From positions 1,488,001 to 1,552,000 of the forward strand of contig BTRK01000004.1 of NCBI GenBank assembly GCA_036245805.1: a stretch of DNA of 64,000 nt, written 5' to 3'. The notes beneath the pieces were generated by a model that saw only the letters and a list, made by a program, of their open reading frames with translations, made no database searches and was not told the origin of the DNA. Shown here piece after piece: positions 13,341 to 25,609 of this stretch; the stretch's first letter is position 1; each line of letters opens with the position of its first letter. The position numbers and the translations under genes were made by a program. Origin of the DNA: Pristionchus mayeri. Taxonomy: Eukaryota > Nematoda > Chromadorea > Rhabditida > Neodiplogasteridae.

Positions 13341-13589
13341 GATTTTATCAAAATGATGCACTATTCTCCCGAAGAAGACATTTGGAATCGTATTGAAGAT
13401 TGAACCTGAATTTGGGAGCAGATAAGGACGGATCTGACACTTTAGCTCACCGGGTTTACTGGGCTAGTTTAGACACAAGCAAAACAAGAAATGGTTCGAC
13501 GTCGAATCTGAAATAGATCATGACTGTAAAAAAGTCAACTGGCGAAATGTGTTCCAAGTAAACGGCCAGTCGCTTGCAGATATGCTGCG

Positions 13590-15164
13590 CTAACCATTGA
13601 GTACGGGGAATGAACAGCATTTTCCCTTACATTTCGGAAGAGGAGAAGGGTAACCCAAGAAGTGATACTGCCGTTGATCGCCAAGCCGAATTTGAACAGT
13701 GCGTAGAAGAGCTCAACAGGGAACAACTGAAAATATTTGAAACCGCGAAAAAATAAGAAAAACTTGCAACGTACGCATGCGTTCTGAGTGTAGCCGTAGA
13801 TCGATGTGGATGTTATGAAGACAAGGAAACACCATCCCGCTGAATTGAATATTACACAACGATTTCACGACGATACGATCAAAAACTAAAGAGAAGAAAT
13901 AATACAATCCTCACGTGCGCACATAATCACCGAAGCAATTGTAGTCCGAACAACTGCATTGGCTATTTTCTAAATTCGCTTTATATAATATACAAATGAA
14001 CCGGTTTAGGGAGTGTACATAATGAAATGGCGATGACCAGAATATGGCAAGATTCCCACCTCGTCCTTCCTCGCCTTGGCGACAATCACGCAATAAGCAA
14101 CGAGGATAACTAGATCGAGGCAGGCACCGATTGCCACTGGTGTTGCCTTGAATAAGGCATTCGTCATCATAATCTTTTGCTATCCATGTCTAAAACTATT
14201 ATAGAATCGGTCAAACGATTATTATTGCAGAAATCGGATGCACCTTACTTGATAGATGATATTTGCTGCATCCGATATGATGATAAAGGAAAGCCCGCGA
14301 TTGCCGAAAGGCGATTGTAGATCATGGTAAGATCCTGCGATGGGCCACATCAGGGGGAGAGAGAAGAGTATGGTGAAGAGCTAGCCCCCGATGTGGAGCC
14401 GCTTCAGCACTTTCTTGGTCCATATCTACGAAAATAACGAAGCGTTCGAGAAACGATATCACGGTTTCGTTGCTCAACACACGGTGGTGCAGATTGTGAA
14501 AAAGACAAGGAGATGACCCGAATTTGCATACCGATCGATGCTATAGAGTGAAGCACATGGCAGTTAGACGATTCAGCGCAATCAGACAGTGCAAATAGAC
14601 GGTGAGAAGAGCTAGAGGAGAGGCTTGGATGATGACAAACTTGGACAGCCATGCGGAGTTGCTCTAAAATACGGCTTTTAGAAGCGATACAGTAACACAG
14701 TATTAGAATCTACACCCTATCACAATACTCATGTCCTGCTCATGATAGATAGTGTGCAAAATAAGATACGGTGATACAAATTTCAAATTGAGAGTGTCAA
14801 GTCACCTCGTAGAAATGTTTGAACACGCCGAACGATGCCGGCTCCACAATTAATATACTACTGAGCGCCGAAACGAGATCGACAATTACTGAAATATTTT
14901 TTTTATATTTAATTTTTTTTCGATACATTTCAGGTCGAAAATCTTTTAAGTAGATCAGACAAACGCACACATTTGACGTAGGCATTGGTAGAAATCCGAT
15001 TCCATTCGCATGAATTTCAGTTTTTTACAATGAAGAACGTAGAGAAGTCGAAGCAGAAGCGGAAACGTGACGAGTACGATGCAATCGGCAGCGAGCACGA
15101 GATAGGCGTAGAACTCAAGGGGCAGAGGAAAGTACGGCGCGGCGTCCCCGCATGGCTTAGGCAT
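13590..15164 (-). pseudogene. Chemoreceptor C, Srg-superfamily-like 7TM receptor (damaged)
   Basis: Reading down the minus strand there are consecutive membrane-segment exons. About 15146-15000 holds an N-terminal segment (FYAYLVLAADCIVLVTFPLLL). About 14895-14812 follows, then about 14655-14533, which carries LHCLIALNRLTAM, the conserved Asn-Arg at the end of TM3. About 14436-14250 starts IWTKKVLKRL and has TM4 features. About 14140-14050 and 13880-13790 follow, and the last exon is 13727-13629. In-frame stops occur near 14540 (TAG), near 14390 (TAG) and in the 13880 exon (TGA), so the copy is probably dead. Srv, Srg or a neighbouring family is the best guess; the exact family is uncertain. 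Confidence 0.6.
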
Positions 15165-16347
15165 CCTTACACCATACTTCAGTGTTCAGTCCTGCCTTGA
15201 CTTTATCATGACCGAGTGAAAAGGCGGAGACTGTTGCCTGATCGGACGCGGAAAGTACGCAAATCGGGTCATCTTCTCTACATTCTGATTTATCTCTAAC
15301 ATGCGCACTGGGGAGAAAGCGTTGAGAATGAAGAGACAGAGGTCTCGTCTCTCGAACTCTACGAAATAGCCACACGCAATCAAGCACTTTTTCAACCAAT
15401 TCGTTAGTGCGACATTCAATTCTAGTCTGGAAGAGCGCAATTCGACCTTGTCGCGTACGCATGCGATCTAATGAGAGGCGTCAATACGGAGAGCAAAGAT
15501 CCTGAACTACTCTATTCTTGCGCATTATCATATGTTAATATGTTGATGGACACTTGAACCAGCATTGAGTGCCAAATAATTCTCTTCACAACCAATTACA
15601 TCATGATACATAATGTTACGATATCGATTGTGTAAGGGCAAAAATGTTTTGGTTGCTCTATTTCATCGTATGCATGAATCTTCTAGAGATTAGAGATGCA
15701 GAAACAGCTACATTTAGGTTCTCTCACTGTGATCTCTCCCCCCGCTTTCTTTCATGGTATTTTACCCGAATTCTGCCACAATAGTTTATTCTCAGAATAT
15801 CAGATCTTTGAAATATCTAGCATCCTAAAACAGAGTGTGTACAGTCGGACGTGATAGAAAATATCATTTGGAGGTAGAGGGAATTGAGCAAATGTCATAA
15901 ATACAATTAATACAGCTCGAATTTAAGTGCAAACATAGTCATCGATGGCATTTGATTTGTTTTCTCTCAATTGCTCATTCTGAAAATGAATAGATCGCAC
16001 TCGTCGAATAGCATGACCAACCACCATACTTAGAATGCACCGGCCGAATTGATAAAAAAATTCATGCCTTACTTGACTTCTTGTGCAGTATTCGAGAGCG
16101 TCTGATATTTGAATATTGTGACATATTGTCCTTCTGAAGCCGTATTAATCGACGAGTAATACGGCTTCAGAAGGAAGAAATATCGCGTTAAGCAAATATT
16201 TGCCGCGAACAATACCTCGTCTTCTAGATTGGGTAGACTCACTAGTTTAATCCCCCTGTACATTGATGAAATATGGAAAAAATTCGATGGAATTTCTACT
16301 GGTCAGTTGCATGATTTCTGCGAAACTTAAAACACCTAATAAATTAT
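15165..16347. other. Intergenic, nothing firm
   Basis: No exon chain was found. The minus frames at 15157-15462 have no family motif. Sequence at 15318-15362 (GAATGAAGAGAC, then CTCTCGAACTC) resembles half of the GAGTTCGA hairpin MITE found elsewhere in the window. Confidence 0.4.
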
Positions 16348-16850
16348 CTAATAAATTAATTCTTCTTCCTCTTCAATGGTTGGACAATTACGAGGACCAG
16401 GTAGACGTTCCTGGAAATAATCGCACTGGCTTTACCATTATGACCTTTTTAAATATTTGGTCTAAAATTCAGCACAAACTTACCTTGAATTTCCTAGAAT
16501 CAATTGCTGAAGGATGCACGAATGGATTACACCGAATGTCTGGATCAACATACTTCCATCTGTAATGTGGCGCAACATTTTCTGCTAAACATACTCACCA
16601 ACTTTACGGTACTTTGTTCTTCATCTTCAATGACGATCTCCGGAATTGTTGCATTGTCGCCCTAGATGGACTTTATTGAGCCAAGACCACCGCTTTAAGT
16701 GTACCTCCGTGCCATCACCCAGGTGGACTAGCAAGCATAAAGTAATGCAAGCAGTCAAAATGATGACAAGAGAGAGGACTGCGAAGGCGGAAGAGAAAAC
16801 CAGAAGCCATGAGTTCATTGAAGCAATAAATATCTGAAATTTAATGGAAG
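16348..16850 (-). CDS. Unrecognised candidate gene: one TM segment and acidic tail
   Basis: No family was recognised. Minus-strand pieces look coding and are joined by plausible splice sites. Around 16850-16690 a strongly hydrophobic segment (LLVFSSAFAVLSLVIILTAC) is followed by a short polar stretch. Around 16683-16620 lies an acidic stretch. At 16566-16483 is a Cys- and Pro-containing exon beginning WKYVDPDIRC. At 16409-16348 a last exon ends in a Glu run and stops at TAG 16348-16350. The phases of the middle exons do not agree under simple splice choices, so either the model is wrong or the gene is broken. The upstream limit is obscured by a CT microsatellite. Confidence 0.3.
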
Positions 16851-16900
16851 CAAAATATCGGGAGATTAAGTAGACATGGATCGCAACTATATGCATGGCT

Positions 16901-16901
<1 letters not shown>

Positions 16902-16948
<47 letters not shown>
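16902..16948. repeat. (CT)n microsatellite
   Basis: A pure CT dinucleotide run of about 23 units, with the minus strand reading GA. Confidence 0.95.
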
Positions 16949-16951
<3 letters not shown>

Positions 16952-17352
16952 GCCCATTTGTTATTGCACACCCCTCGTATTTGGAACCTCTCTCCGACGA
17001 ATCCCCTGGTGTTATTTATGTTATGGTTACATGAATCAACAGTGTAATGATGGTAAATATACGAAGACGTGATACATTATTGTAAATGTGAGAAATTACA
17101 CATTCAATTGCATGCTTATTCCAACAGAAAAAAATAGCCTCATTCATAAGGGACCATCTTGGTGAGAAGTCACTATTTTCCCGAAAGCACCTTTATTATC
17201 ACTTTCGAATTGTAACTTTCATTGTGAAATCTTCGTCTCGTAACTTTTCGTTCTGGAACTTTTCATGTACCTCTGATGCGCAGGAGACGACTGATCTCTC
17301 AACAAACATTTGGGACGCCCTCTAGAAGCACTTTGGGCAGGCAGAGATGATA

Positions 17353-20300
17353 TGAGTGACTATCTGAGAGAACTGAGCAATTTCACCTATGTGCAGTACA
17401 GCAAAAATTAAAGTGTTGATTTTAAGATGCCCTAGGGGTAACTTTTCACGTAGAGTTCGAAAATCGTCCTTAGGAAGCCGTATCTCTGACCCCTGATTTT
17501 CGGTGGCGCGCCTCAACGCTGAGGTCGGTTTTTGCAAATCGTGAACGGTTGATCCAAACCCCATACATAAATAGTAATTTAGAAAGAACTCGACAAGATA
17601 AGCATTTTTACAGTTTGATGTGAAAAGCTAGCTCATCTACGAAAAAAGTTGTGGCCCTTTGAAATTTCCAAATTTATGCCCTGAAAAAGTTTTTCAATGT
17701 GTGTCATTTTAATTATGATTATTAGAATCCTCGTGAAAAGTTACCCTTGGAACCAACTTTTCGTGAAAAATTCGTGAATCAGAGGGGTATCCTATATCAA
17801 AGAAAAGGAAAGGTGGTTCCCTTTTCGCAAATATATGAGAGGAATCGCGAGAGAATCGACCACGCCGCGGCGGTAGGAATAAAGTTGGTCCTATCCTGAA
17901 ACAAATTTGGTTACAAGTACTTCAAATGATGCTCTTTCAAACTGCGTCGCCAGAATTTCGATATCTGTCGTCACCTTCGAGATTCAGAAGGCCAAAGATG
18001 GTACTATCACTTTTCGACAGTCAAATCGCGCTCACTTAAATGATCATAATTCCCTTTAAAATAAAGATAGAAGGCCGTTCTTTTTTTCCAATGAAAGCTA
18101 CCATCACGCGCTACAACTTTTATGTTGAGGTCATCATTCCTGGATCACCCTGGTGAGGGGCGGTCGGGTGTACCAAAAGTTTCGTAACTTTGGAAATCGC
18201 AAAAACGTTTTGAGTTTTCATGCTTAAGTTGTAGTACATATATGTGTCTCACTTCTCCCCAAAAATGAGCAAAATCGGGGTATAGAAAAAAAAGGGGGCG
18301 CACTTTCGTGACGCGACCCCAAAATGAGTTACGGACTCGAATACTTCCGTATCTTCAATTACCCTTATTTGCGCTCAGAATTGTCCAAAAACATCCAAAA
18401 CAACATTTAAAATTGTTTCCGCCCATATCATAACACTGTCATTGGCCATAAATGCTCATATGACCCAAAACTTCAAAATCGATATTTTGACCTATTCCAA
18501 CTTGGGGGGTGGGCCCTAATGCACTAAATGGGTTTCAAGTAATGTAGAAATGTCCCTCTAAACTATTCCAAGAAAGGGGACATCTGTAAATGTGATTTTT
18601 CATCCGAGGAATTGAAGGAAAAGCGCAAAACTGTACATTATGTCAAAGTAGTCATAGAGATCCGGCTTATGGCTAGAAATGTAGACCAGAAAGAACTAAA
18701 CATTTCGTCTGTTGAAAGTGAGTCTCTATCTTATCGTTGAAGCGTGCTACAGAGCTTGGAAGTTGCCTAGAAATGAGCTAGAATTCCCCAGAGCGCGTGC
18801 TCTAACCGTCTGGCGCTCTCGCCGCCTGACCTCCCTCTCCCTCCCCTCTATTTAGCGCTCCCCCGCGCGCCCCTTCCGTCGTTTTCTGCCATCTTCTAAG
18901 CTCTGTAGCACGCTTCAACGATAAGATAGAGACTCACTTTCAACAGACGAAATGTTTAGCTCTTTCTGGTCTACATTTCTAGCCATAAGCCGGATCTTTA
19001 TGACTACTTTGACATAATGTACAGTTTTGCGCTTTTCCTTCAATTCCTCGGATGAAAAATCACATTTACAGATGCCCCCTTTCTTGGAATAGTTTAGAGG
19101 GACATTTCTGCATTACTTGAAACCCATTTAGTGCATTAGGGCCCACCCCCCAAGTTGGAATAGGTCAAAATATCGATTTTGAAGTTTTGGGTCATATGAG
19201 CATTTATGGCCAATGACAGTGTTATGATATGGGCGGAAACAATTTTAAATGTTGTTTTGGATGTTTTTGGACAATTCTGAGCGCAAGTAAGGATAATTGA
19301 AGATACGGAAGTATTCGAGTCCGTAACTCGTCGCGTCACGAAAGTGCGCCCCCTTTTTTTTCTATACCCCGATTTTGCTCATTTTTGGGGAGAAGTGAGA
19401 CACATATATGTACTACAACTTAAGCATGAAAACTTAAAACTTTTTTTCGATTACCAAAGTTACGAAACTTTTGGTACACCCGACCGCCCCTCACCAGGGT
19501 GAGGTCCAGGAATGATGACCCCCCTTGTAGCGCGTGATGGTAGCTTTCATTGGAAAAAAGAACGGCCTTCTATCTTTATTTTAAAGGGAATTATGATCAT
19601 TTAAGTGAGCGCGATTTGACTGTCGAAAAGTGATAGTACCATCTTTGGCCTTCTGAATCTCGAAGGTGACGACAGATATCGAAATTCTGACGACGCAGTT
19701 TGAAAGAGCATCATTTGAAGTACTTGTAACCAAATTTGTTTCAGGATAGGACCAACTTTATTCCTACCGCCGCTCACCCCCCTCAAATGGTCGATTCTCT
19801 CGCGATTCCTCTCATATGAAATTTTAAGCCGAGCAACAACGAAATCCGATCAAGTCTATGCACTACCTAACTATACTTAGGTAGGGTAGAAATAGAACAC
19901 AGGAAAAACGACCATAATCGCAATTCGAGAAAATTCGATATTCTGAACTTCTATTTTTTGCATGTTTAGGCTCATATATCTTTTTCATTTCGATACAAAT
20001 TCCCAATTTTCTAGGTATTTCTAGTATCACAGAGGAACATACGTCAGAAAATATTCAAAGTTGGATCATCACCTATAAGGAAGGTTGTCATATTTGTCCT
20101 TAAATATGCAAAATTTAGAGTATCGGGAAATAACGAAATTAAAAATTGTAAGCTCCGTTGTGTGCAATTCTGCTAAATTATATTTGTATGGCACTTTTCC
20201 AAACAAAATGACTAATATTTTAAGTATTAATGCGAAATATGAGACTTTTTTTTTTAAATGTAGATTTTCATGTGTGAAAAAATCATATTTTTTAGCTTAA

Positions 20301-21201
20301 GGGGATGTGCAATTTCACATTTAAATTATAGTTTCCCTATGTTGAAAAAGTATTTTACTGCATAAATTCAACCGATTGTCTTCGAAATTTCGCCTGTTAA
20401 CATTAAAAACATATTTTTTTCAAACCCAGCGGTGCATTTTCAAGGACAAATATGACAACCTTCCTTATAGGTGATGATCCAACTTTGAATATTTTCTGAC
20501 GTATGTTCCTCTGTGATACTAGAAATACCTAGAAAATTGGGAATTTGTATCGAAATGGAAAAGATATATGAGTCTAAACATGCAAAAAATCGAAGTTCAA
20601 AAAATCGAATTTTCTCGAATTGAGATTATGGTAGTTTTTCCTGTGTTATATTTCTACCCTACCTTAGTATAGTTAGGTAGTGCATAGACTTGATCGGATT
20701 TCGTTGTTGCTCGGCTTAAAATTTCATATATTTGTGAAAAGGGAACCACCTTTCCTTTTCTTTGATTTAGGAGACCCCTCTGATTCACGAATTTTTTCAC
20801 GAAAAGTTGGTTCCAGGGGTAACTTTTCACGAGGAATCGAATAATCATAATTAAAATGACACACATTGAAAAACTTTTTCAGGACATAAATTTGCAAAAT
20901 TCAAAGGGCCACAACTTTTTTCGTAGATGAGCTAGCTTTTCACATCAAACTGTAAAAATGCTTATCTTGTCGAGTTCTTTCTAAATAACTATTTATGTAT
21001 GGGGTTTGGATCAACCGTTCACGATTTACAAAAACCGACCTCAGCGTTGAGGCGCGCCACAGAAAATCAGGGGTCAGAGATACGGCTTCCTAAGGACGAT
21101 TTTCTAACTCTACGTGAAAAGTTATCCCTAGGGGCATCTTAAAATCAACACTTTATTTTTTGCTGTACGGCCTCTGGTCAGTTCTCTCAGATAGTCACTC
21201 A
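17353..21201. mobile_element. Large palindromic (foldback) DNA element, 3.85 kb
   Basis: The left arm, 17353-18757, is the near-exact reverse complement of the right arm, 18898-21201, once a 910-bp nested element is removed (about 1405 against 1392 bases). The ends read TGAGTGACTATCTGAGAGAA and its complement, flanked by TA on both sides (17351-17352 and 21202-21203). The 140-bp spacer contains a GC- and pyrimidine-rich stretch. Open frames inside (17322-17564, 19136-19339, 20654-20866) are small and lie in the mirrored arms, with no transposase motif. It is best called a non-autonomous foldback element with a TA target, hence Tc1/mariner-like by inference. Confidence 0.85.
19817..20726. mobile_element. 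Nested foldback element inside the right arm of the large palindrome
   Basis: The ends TGAAATTTTAAGCCGAGCAA and its reverse complement enclose 910 bases with arms of about 285 bases. The uninterrupted left arm of the outer palindrome reads through the site (ATATATTTG type), which proves insertion and gives a TA (or ATAT) duplication. A spacer of about 340 bases (20104-20439) separates the arms. It has no coding content. Confidence 0.85.
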
Positions 21202-21379
21202 TATACATTCCATCTAGCAACCGGAAACTCCATCAAGCATTATCGCATAACCTTTCTCGAAGCACTATGATCTTCAGTAGTACGGTAAGAGTACCTGTAA
21301 CAACAGCTAGTGCGCGGCTAAGAGAAGCATCCTTTCAGCTTTATCAGTCGACGTCGTCTACGATGTGCTAGAATAGACG

Positions 21380-23260
21380 ATGATCGCCCTGCTGTTCAAC
21401 GTGCTCAGCTACTCGATTGGAGTCACTGGCGTCCTCGCCAACCTCGTGCTCATTTACGCGATTCGCAAAAGGTGCGCAAAAATATTTGAAAGTGATCTGT
21501 AAATCCGAGTCGAGAATCTATTCCATGGTCCTTCATTTTCCACTCTCTCTCGCGAGTCAACTTTTCGGGAGTCTGAAAAATGAAGTAACGACGATCCTTA
21601 TGAATTATACTGTATATTTCAGCACTCCGCCAACTTTGAAAATATGCGCCTCAATTTTCCTGATTTCTGCCCTCTGCGATTGAGTAGGACTGGCGATGAT
21701 GCTGCTCACAACTGCGAGGTTATAACATTGATTTTTAAGAATGTTATTTAGCGAGAAACGAAAATACCAAAACAATTATATCTGGAACGTCTATATATTC
21801 AGAGAAACCGTATTCAAAGGGTCGTGCGTGCTCGTATTCCAAGGCGTTTGCTCCCTTATCAGCAAAGAATTTTGCTGGATCACATTTGGTTTGGATTCCT
21901 CCAAGTTACTATTAGAATACATAACAAATGATGCATTAAAACCATGCTCTTTTTCTGTGGCTTGCATAATTCTTACGAATTCTGCTACCACTGGTTGCCT
22001 CAATCAACCCTTTCGCTTAGGTATCCAGGAGCACATGTACTCAACTACTCTTTGTTTTCTCTCTTTCTCATTCGCATATTGACTCTACGCCGTCAATAAT
22101 GCTGAAGCGTCAAGAAAAGTCAGCATTTAGAATTTCTGCGAACAACCAACTAATCCAGGTCGTTGTTTTACTCTGTACTCTTACGATACTACTAAATTCG
22201 TATATGATTCCCGGATACTATTACACCATGTCTATCGCGAGTCAAGAGACCGCCTACAAGGATGGGTATCGAGCAAAAGCCGCAAATTATGATAATCTTC
22301 TCGGTAAATCTACTTTTTATTTTTTTCCTCCTCACTCTTTGACGATTGTATGTAACTTCACAGTGAAAGCCTTTGCCCTCCCCTAACCTTCTTCCCTAAC
22401 CTCCCTAATCTCCCCTAACCTTCCTTCTTTCTTTTGCAATATGCTTAATTCCAGGTGTAATGTACGTGCCCGACATGCTCAGCTCAATCGTTCTGGGCTG
22501 TAGTATAATAAATTCACTCGTCTGCGTCATCGTTAATGTGAAGATGCGCGCCCGGACATTAGCGCACTTCGCTAAACTTGAGGTACACACGCACCTTTCA
22601 TGGGTACTCCACTTCTCTTCACGTTAAAGGAGGAGCAAAGGCAAAACTAACAAATGACCATTTCATTACCATTGCCTAATTTCCCAAACGATAAGAGATT
22701 TTGAAAATTTCACGTTTTTTATCTCTGCTCCGAACTGAGTAATCGCAACTTGTCCGATTGCCAACCATGGACATCAGGGGAAATTGCTCAGGGAACGAGC
22801 AAGAGAGCGCGCGAGGCGAGATCCGTTTCTCTAACCACGCGCAATTGCTGAGTCCCCTCCCTCCCTTAACCCCATGTAATTGCTTATCCGTGATGTTAAA
22901 ACCAGAAACGCATCTACCAAAAAGATAACAGTGTGTTCGGCTACGGACTGCACAATTTTCGAGGATTTATGTGCAGCACTAATTCGTGCTCATTCGCAAT
23001 AATACAAATAATAGTGTCATAGTAATCAATATTCCTGTTGATATTTTGCTCCAAGACATATCATTTGCATAATACATGAGAATTTCAGTGGAAGCTGAGT
23101 GCGACCGTGCGAGCGCAGCAGAATATGCTCAGCGACGTTTGTATTCATTGTTATTTCTCGAAAAATATCCGTATTTACCAGGCGCTGAACGTCCAACTTG
23201 CCGGATCCTGTTTCTTCTTCATTGCATGCATGACATTTTTTGCATGACAATATCACCTTC
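21380..23260 (+). pseudogene. Chemoreceptor D, Srd/Str-like 7TM receptor (damaged)
   Basis: Exon 1, 21380-21471, holds a start Met and TM1 (VTGVLANLVLIYAIRKR). Exon 2, 21623-21718, continues STPPTLK with TM2 but has an in-frame TGA at 21681-21683. Exon 3, 21803-21888, carries a Cys-rich segment. Further hydrophobic exons lie at about 22015-22080 and 22120-22300, at 22456-22582 (TM5 and a basic loop), and at 23181-23250 (ALNVQLAGSCFFF, ending in TGA). Frame between exons 3 and 5 is not maintained. The general order fits the Srd/Str group, but no family-specific motif was decisive. Confidence 0.6.
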
Positions 23261-23554
23261 GAAGAATCAACACCAGATCTGGCCTTTTTTTGTGTGCCGG
23301 TATCATCTATGAATCATTATTTGTCATTAGCAGTGCTATAGCATCGAGATTAACGGAGACACTTTCGCCATTGCCCTCCAGATTTCTTGACGATCTATCA
23401 CCTTGAATATGCAAATTGATAGGGAAAAAATAAAATAGACGGACAAAGCCACAAATTTAATCAAAATAATTGCAGATTAGCAACCTCCAAAATCTATGCA
23501 CTCCTCTGACGAATCTGTACATAATTTCGCCTTACAGAAGGTTACAATAATGAC

Positions 23555-23892
23555 TAGGGTTCCCTTGATGGAATTATTTTATTATTGGAATTCCAAAACC
23601 CTCCACTCATTTCCAATTCCGCGCTCGCATACGAGCGGTTGGCAATTGGAATTCCACTCGAAATGGAATTCCAAACTGTTATTGGAATTCCATTGAGGAA
23701 AATATCAAAACTGATTGGCGAACATATGTGGAAAGTAATTTATTTATTCAAATGGAATTCCAAAACTATTGGAATTCCATTCCACAGCTCCGCGCGCGGG
23801 GGGGGGGGGGGGGGGGTGGAAGGAATGGAATTGCGTCACTCCTTTGTCCTCATTATTGGAATTCCGGAATCAATTCCGTCTAGGGAACTCTA
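23555..23892. mobile_element. hAT-type MITE, copy 1
   Basis: A 338-bp element with ends TAGGGTTCCCTTGATGG and GGAACTCTA, flanked by a perfect 8-bp duplication ATAATGAC (23547-23554 and 23893-23900). Internal GGAATTCCA palindromes and a run of 18 G lie inside. It is closely related to the copy at 48529-48850. Eight-base duplications with a TAGGG start point to the hAT superfamily. Confidence 0.9.
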
Positions 23893-24285
23893 ATAATGAC
23901 TTCAATATTGAACAAAGCAACAGATGTTAAGGTTTATCGTCCAAGCTTTTCGTGCTCGATTTCTGGGATCGAAAATTGAAGCAATATCGAAAAATTCTTC
24001 CTCAGGATTCTCATCGAATGTGACGACAATTGTTCACTGACATCTTTGACAAAACTATATGTTCGAGTCATTCCATTAACAAATTTATTAGATGTGTGCT
24101 AGTTTGAATTAACACAGTTCAATAAATTGCATTATGTGAATTGAAATTGAATTCTACCTAGTTTTGAGTTTGCTCGGCTCCATTTTTAAAAATTGATAAG
24201 CAACTGAGAAAGAGGGTGTAAGTAATAAAATAGAGAGGGAGAGAGCGAAAGATGGAAAGAGACGCCCATTACATATATGAACATA

Positions 24286-25552
24286 TCAGGTTGTAACATA
24301 AGTTTTGTCGCGTCCTATCTCTTAAGCATTCTAACCTCAGAAATTCTTCGAATTAATTTAATCTCAATATCGTTATTCATATTCAGTGAGGGCCTTCGTA
24401 CCCTTTCTTACGCACTTTACTTCAGTCCTGTCAAGACAGTTAGGGAGGCACAGTAGCCAGACAAAGTTGTAGTGAGATTAGGATTACAAATAATTTTCAC
24501 GTATCATGTCTTCTTGAAAAGGAGGAATTATGTCGATTTAACGTGATTTGAGTAAAGTACTATATATGAGCATCATTTTGAACCACTCACGAATAATGAC
24601 AAACGAAAAGCTTTCTAGAAATTTAAACAAGTTTGCATAATGTGGATGGTAGGTGACGGTCGGGAAAACTTTTGCAAGCCGAATTTTCTTCTCAATAGAT
24701 ATCGAGATCCAAATAGTTATGGAATATAATTCACCCAAAGTGTTTAGTATACAGTTAAAGTTTGGGGTCGATTGGGTTCTGTTCAGATAAGTGGCTCGAT
24801 ACAGAACGACGGTATGTAAATGAAACTACTGAAATTTGCACTTTGTTAAAATTCCTACCTCACACACATGTTTAATATCTGATTTATTGTGCCCATCCGA
24901 ACCATCAACCCTTCCTTTACCATTATCTATTTGGGATAATTTTGTAAGTCAATAGCTTTTGAATGACAATCTTGAATTCGAAACACCTAAACTTGCATTT
25001 CAGGCAAAATTGTGCGCGAATTGAATTAATGATCATTTCAAATTTCCCGCAAGTAGATTAGTATCTGCCGCACATGTTTAATGATAAATTAGACCCCCAT
25101 GAGTGGTAATTGGAACGCACTTATGTTAGTCAATGTTGTTGTAATTTTGGTTTCAGGAGAGTTGATCAAGTTGGCAACGAATCATCGGCTAACCATAGAT
25201 TCAGTGAACTATATCTTTGGTTCCGTTTAACATAGCATCATATCTGACATATATTTTGAAAGATCATTCACACGGCATATCACCAAGCTATGGGAGTTTG
25301 GTTCATTATTCGTCTCTGCGATCTAGCACCAGGTTAAACAAATTAATAAAATTTCCACAAAATTTAAATTTGTTCTTACTAATATTTTTTTACATAGCCG
25401 GCATGGACAGTTCAGCGATTCCCTACAGTTTGAATGTGCATGCACACCCCAAACATATACTAGGAGGTCAGGCAACGGGAATGTTTGAGAAGAATCCTTC
25501 ATGGAAATATTGAGAACCTCCGAAATGCGACAAAACTTATGTTACAACCTAA
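24286..25552. mobile_element. Mariner-type element, decayed, 1.27 kb
   Basis: The left end TCAGGTTGTAACATAAGTTT and the right end, complement of TTAGGTTGTAACATAAGTTT, are flanked by TA on both sides (24284-24285, 25553-25554). The inverted repeat runs through TTGTCGC. The length is near that of an autonomous mariner, but no transposase motif is readable in any frame, so the coding part is decayed or replaced. Confidence 0.8.
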
Positions 25553-25609
25553 TATATCAATTTACATAGGGCGAATGTTCCAGTCTTAACGTCTTAGATA
25601 AATGCCACA

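Noticed and set aside
16627..16971. RERERE repeat protein on the minus strand
   Set aside because: The charged run is the translation of the CT microsatellite. Only the hydrophobic part beyond it was kept as a candidate exon.
17322..17564. Open frame of 80 codons in the large palindrome
   Set aside because: It lies in a mirrored arm, crosses the element border and has no motif. Its counterpart in the other arm is not conserved as a protein.
22370..22440. Telomere-like CCCTAACC repeats
   Set aside because: Only a few irregular CCTAACCT units lie inside a receptor intron. They are not the nematode TTAGGC telomere repeat.
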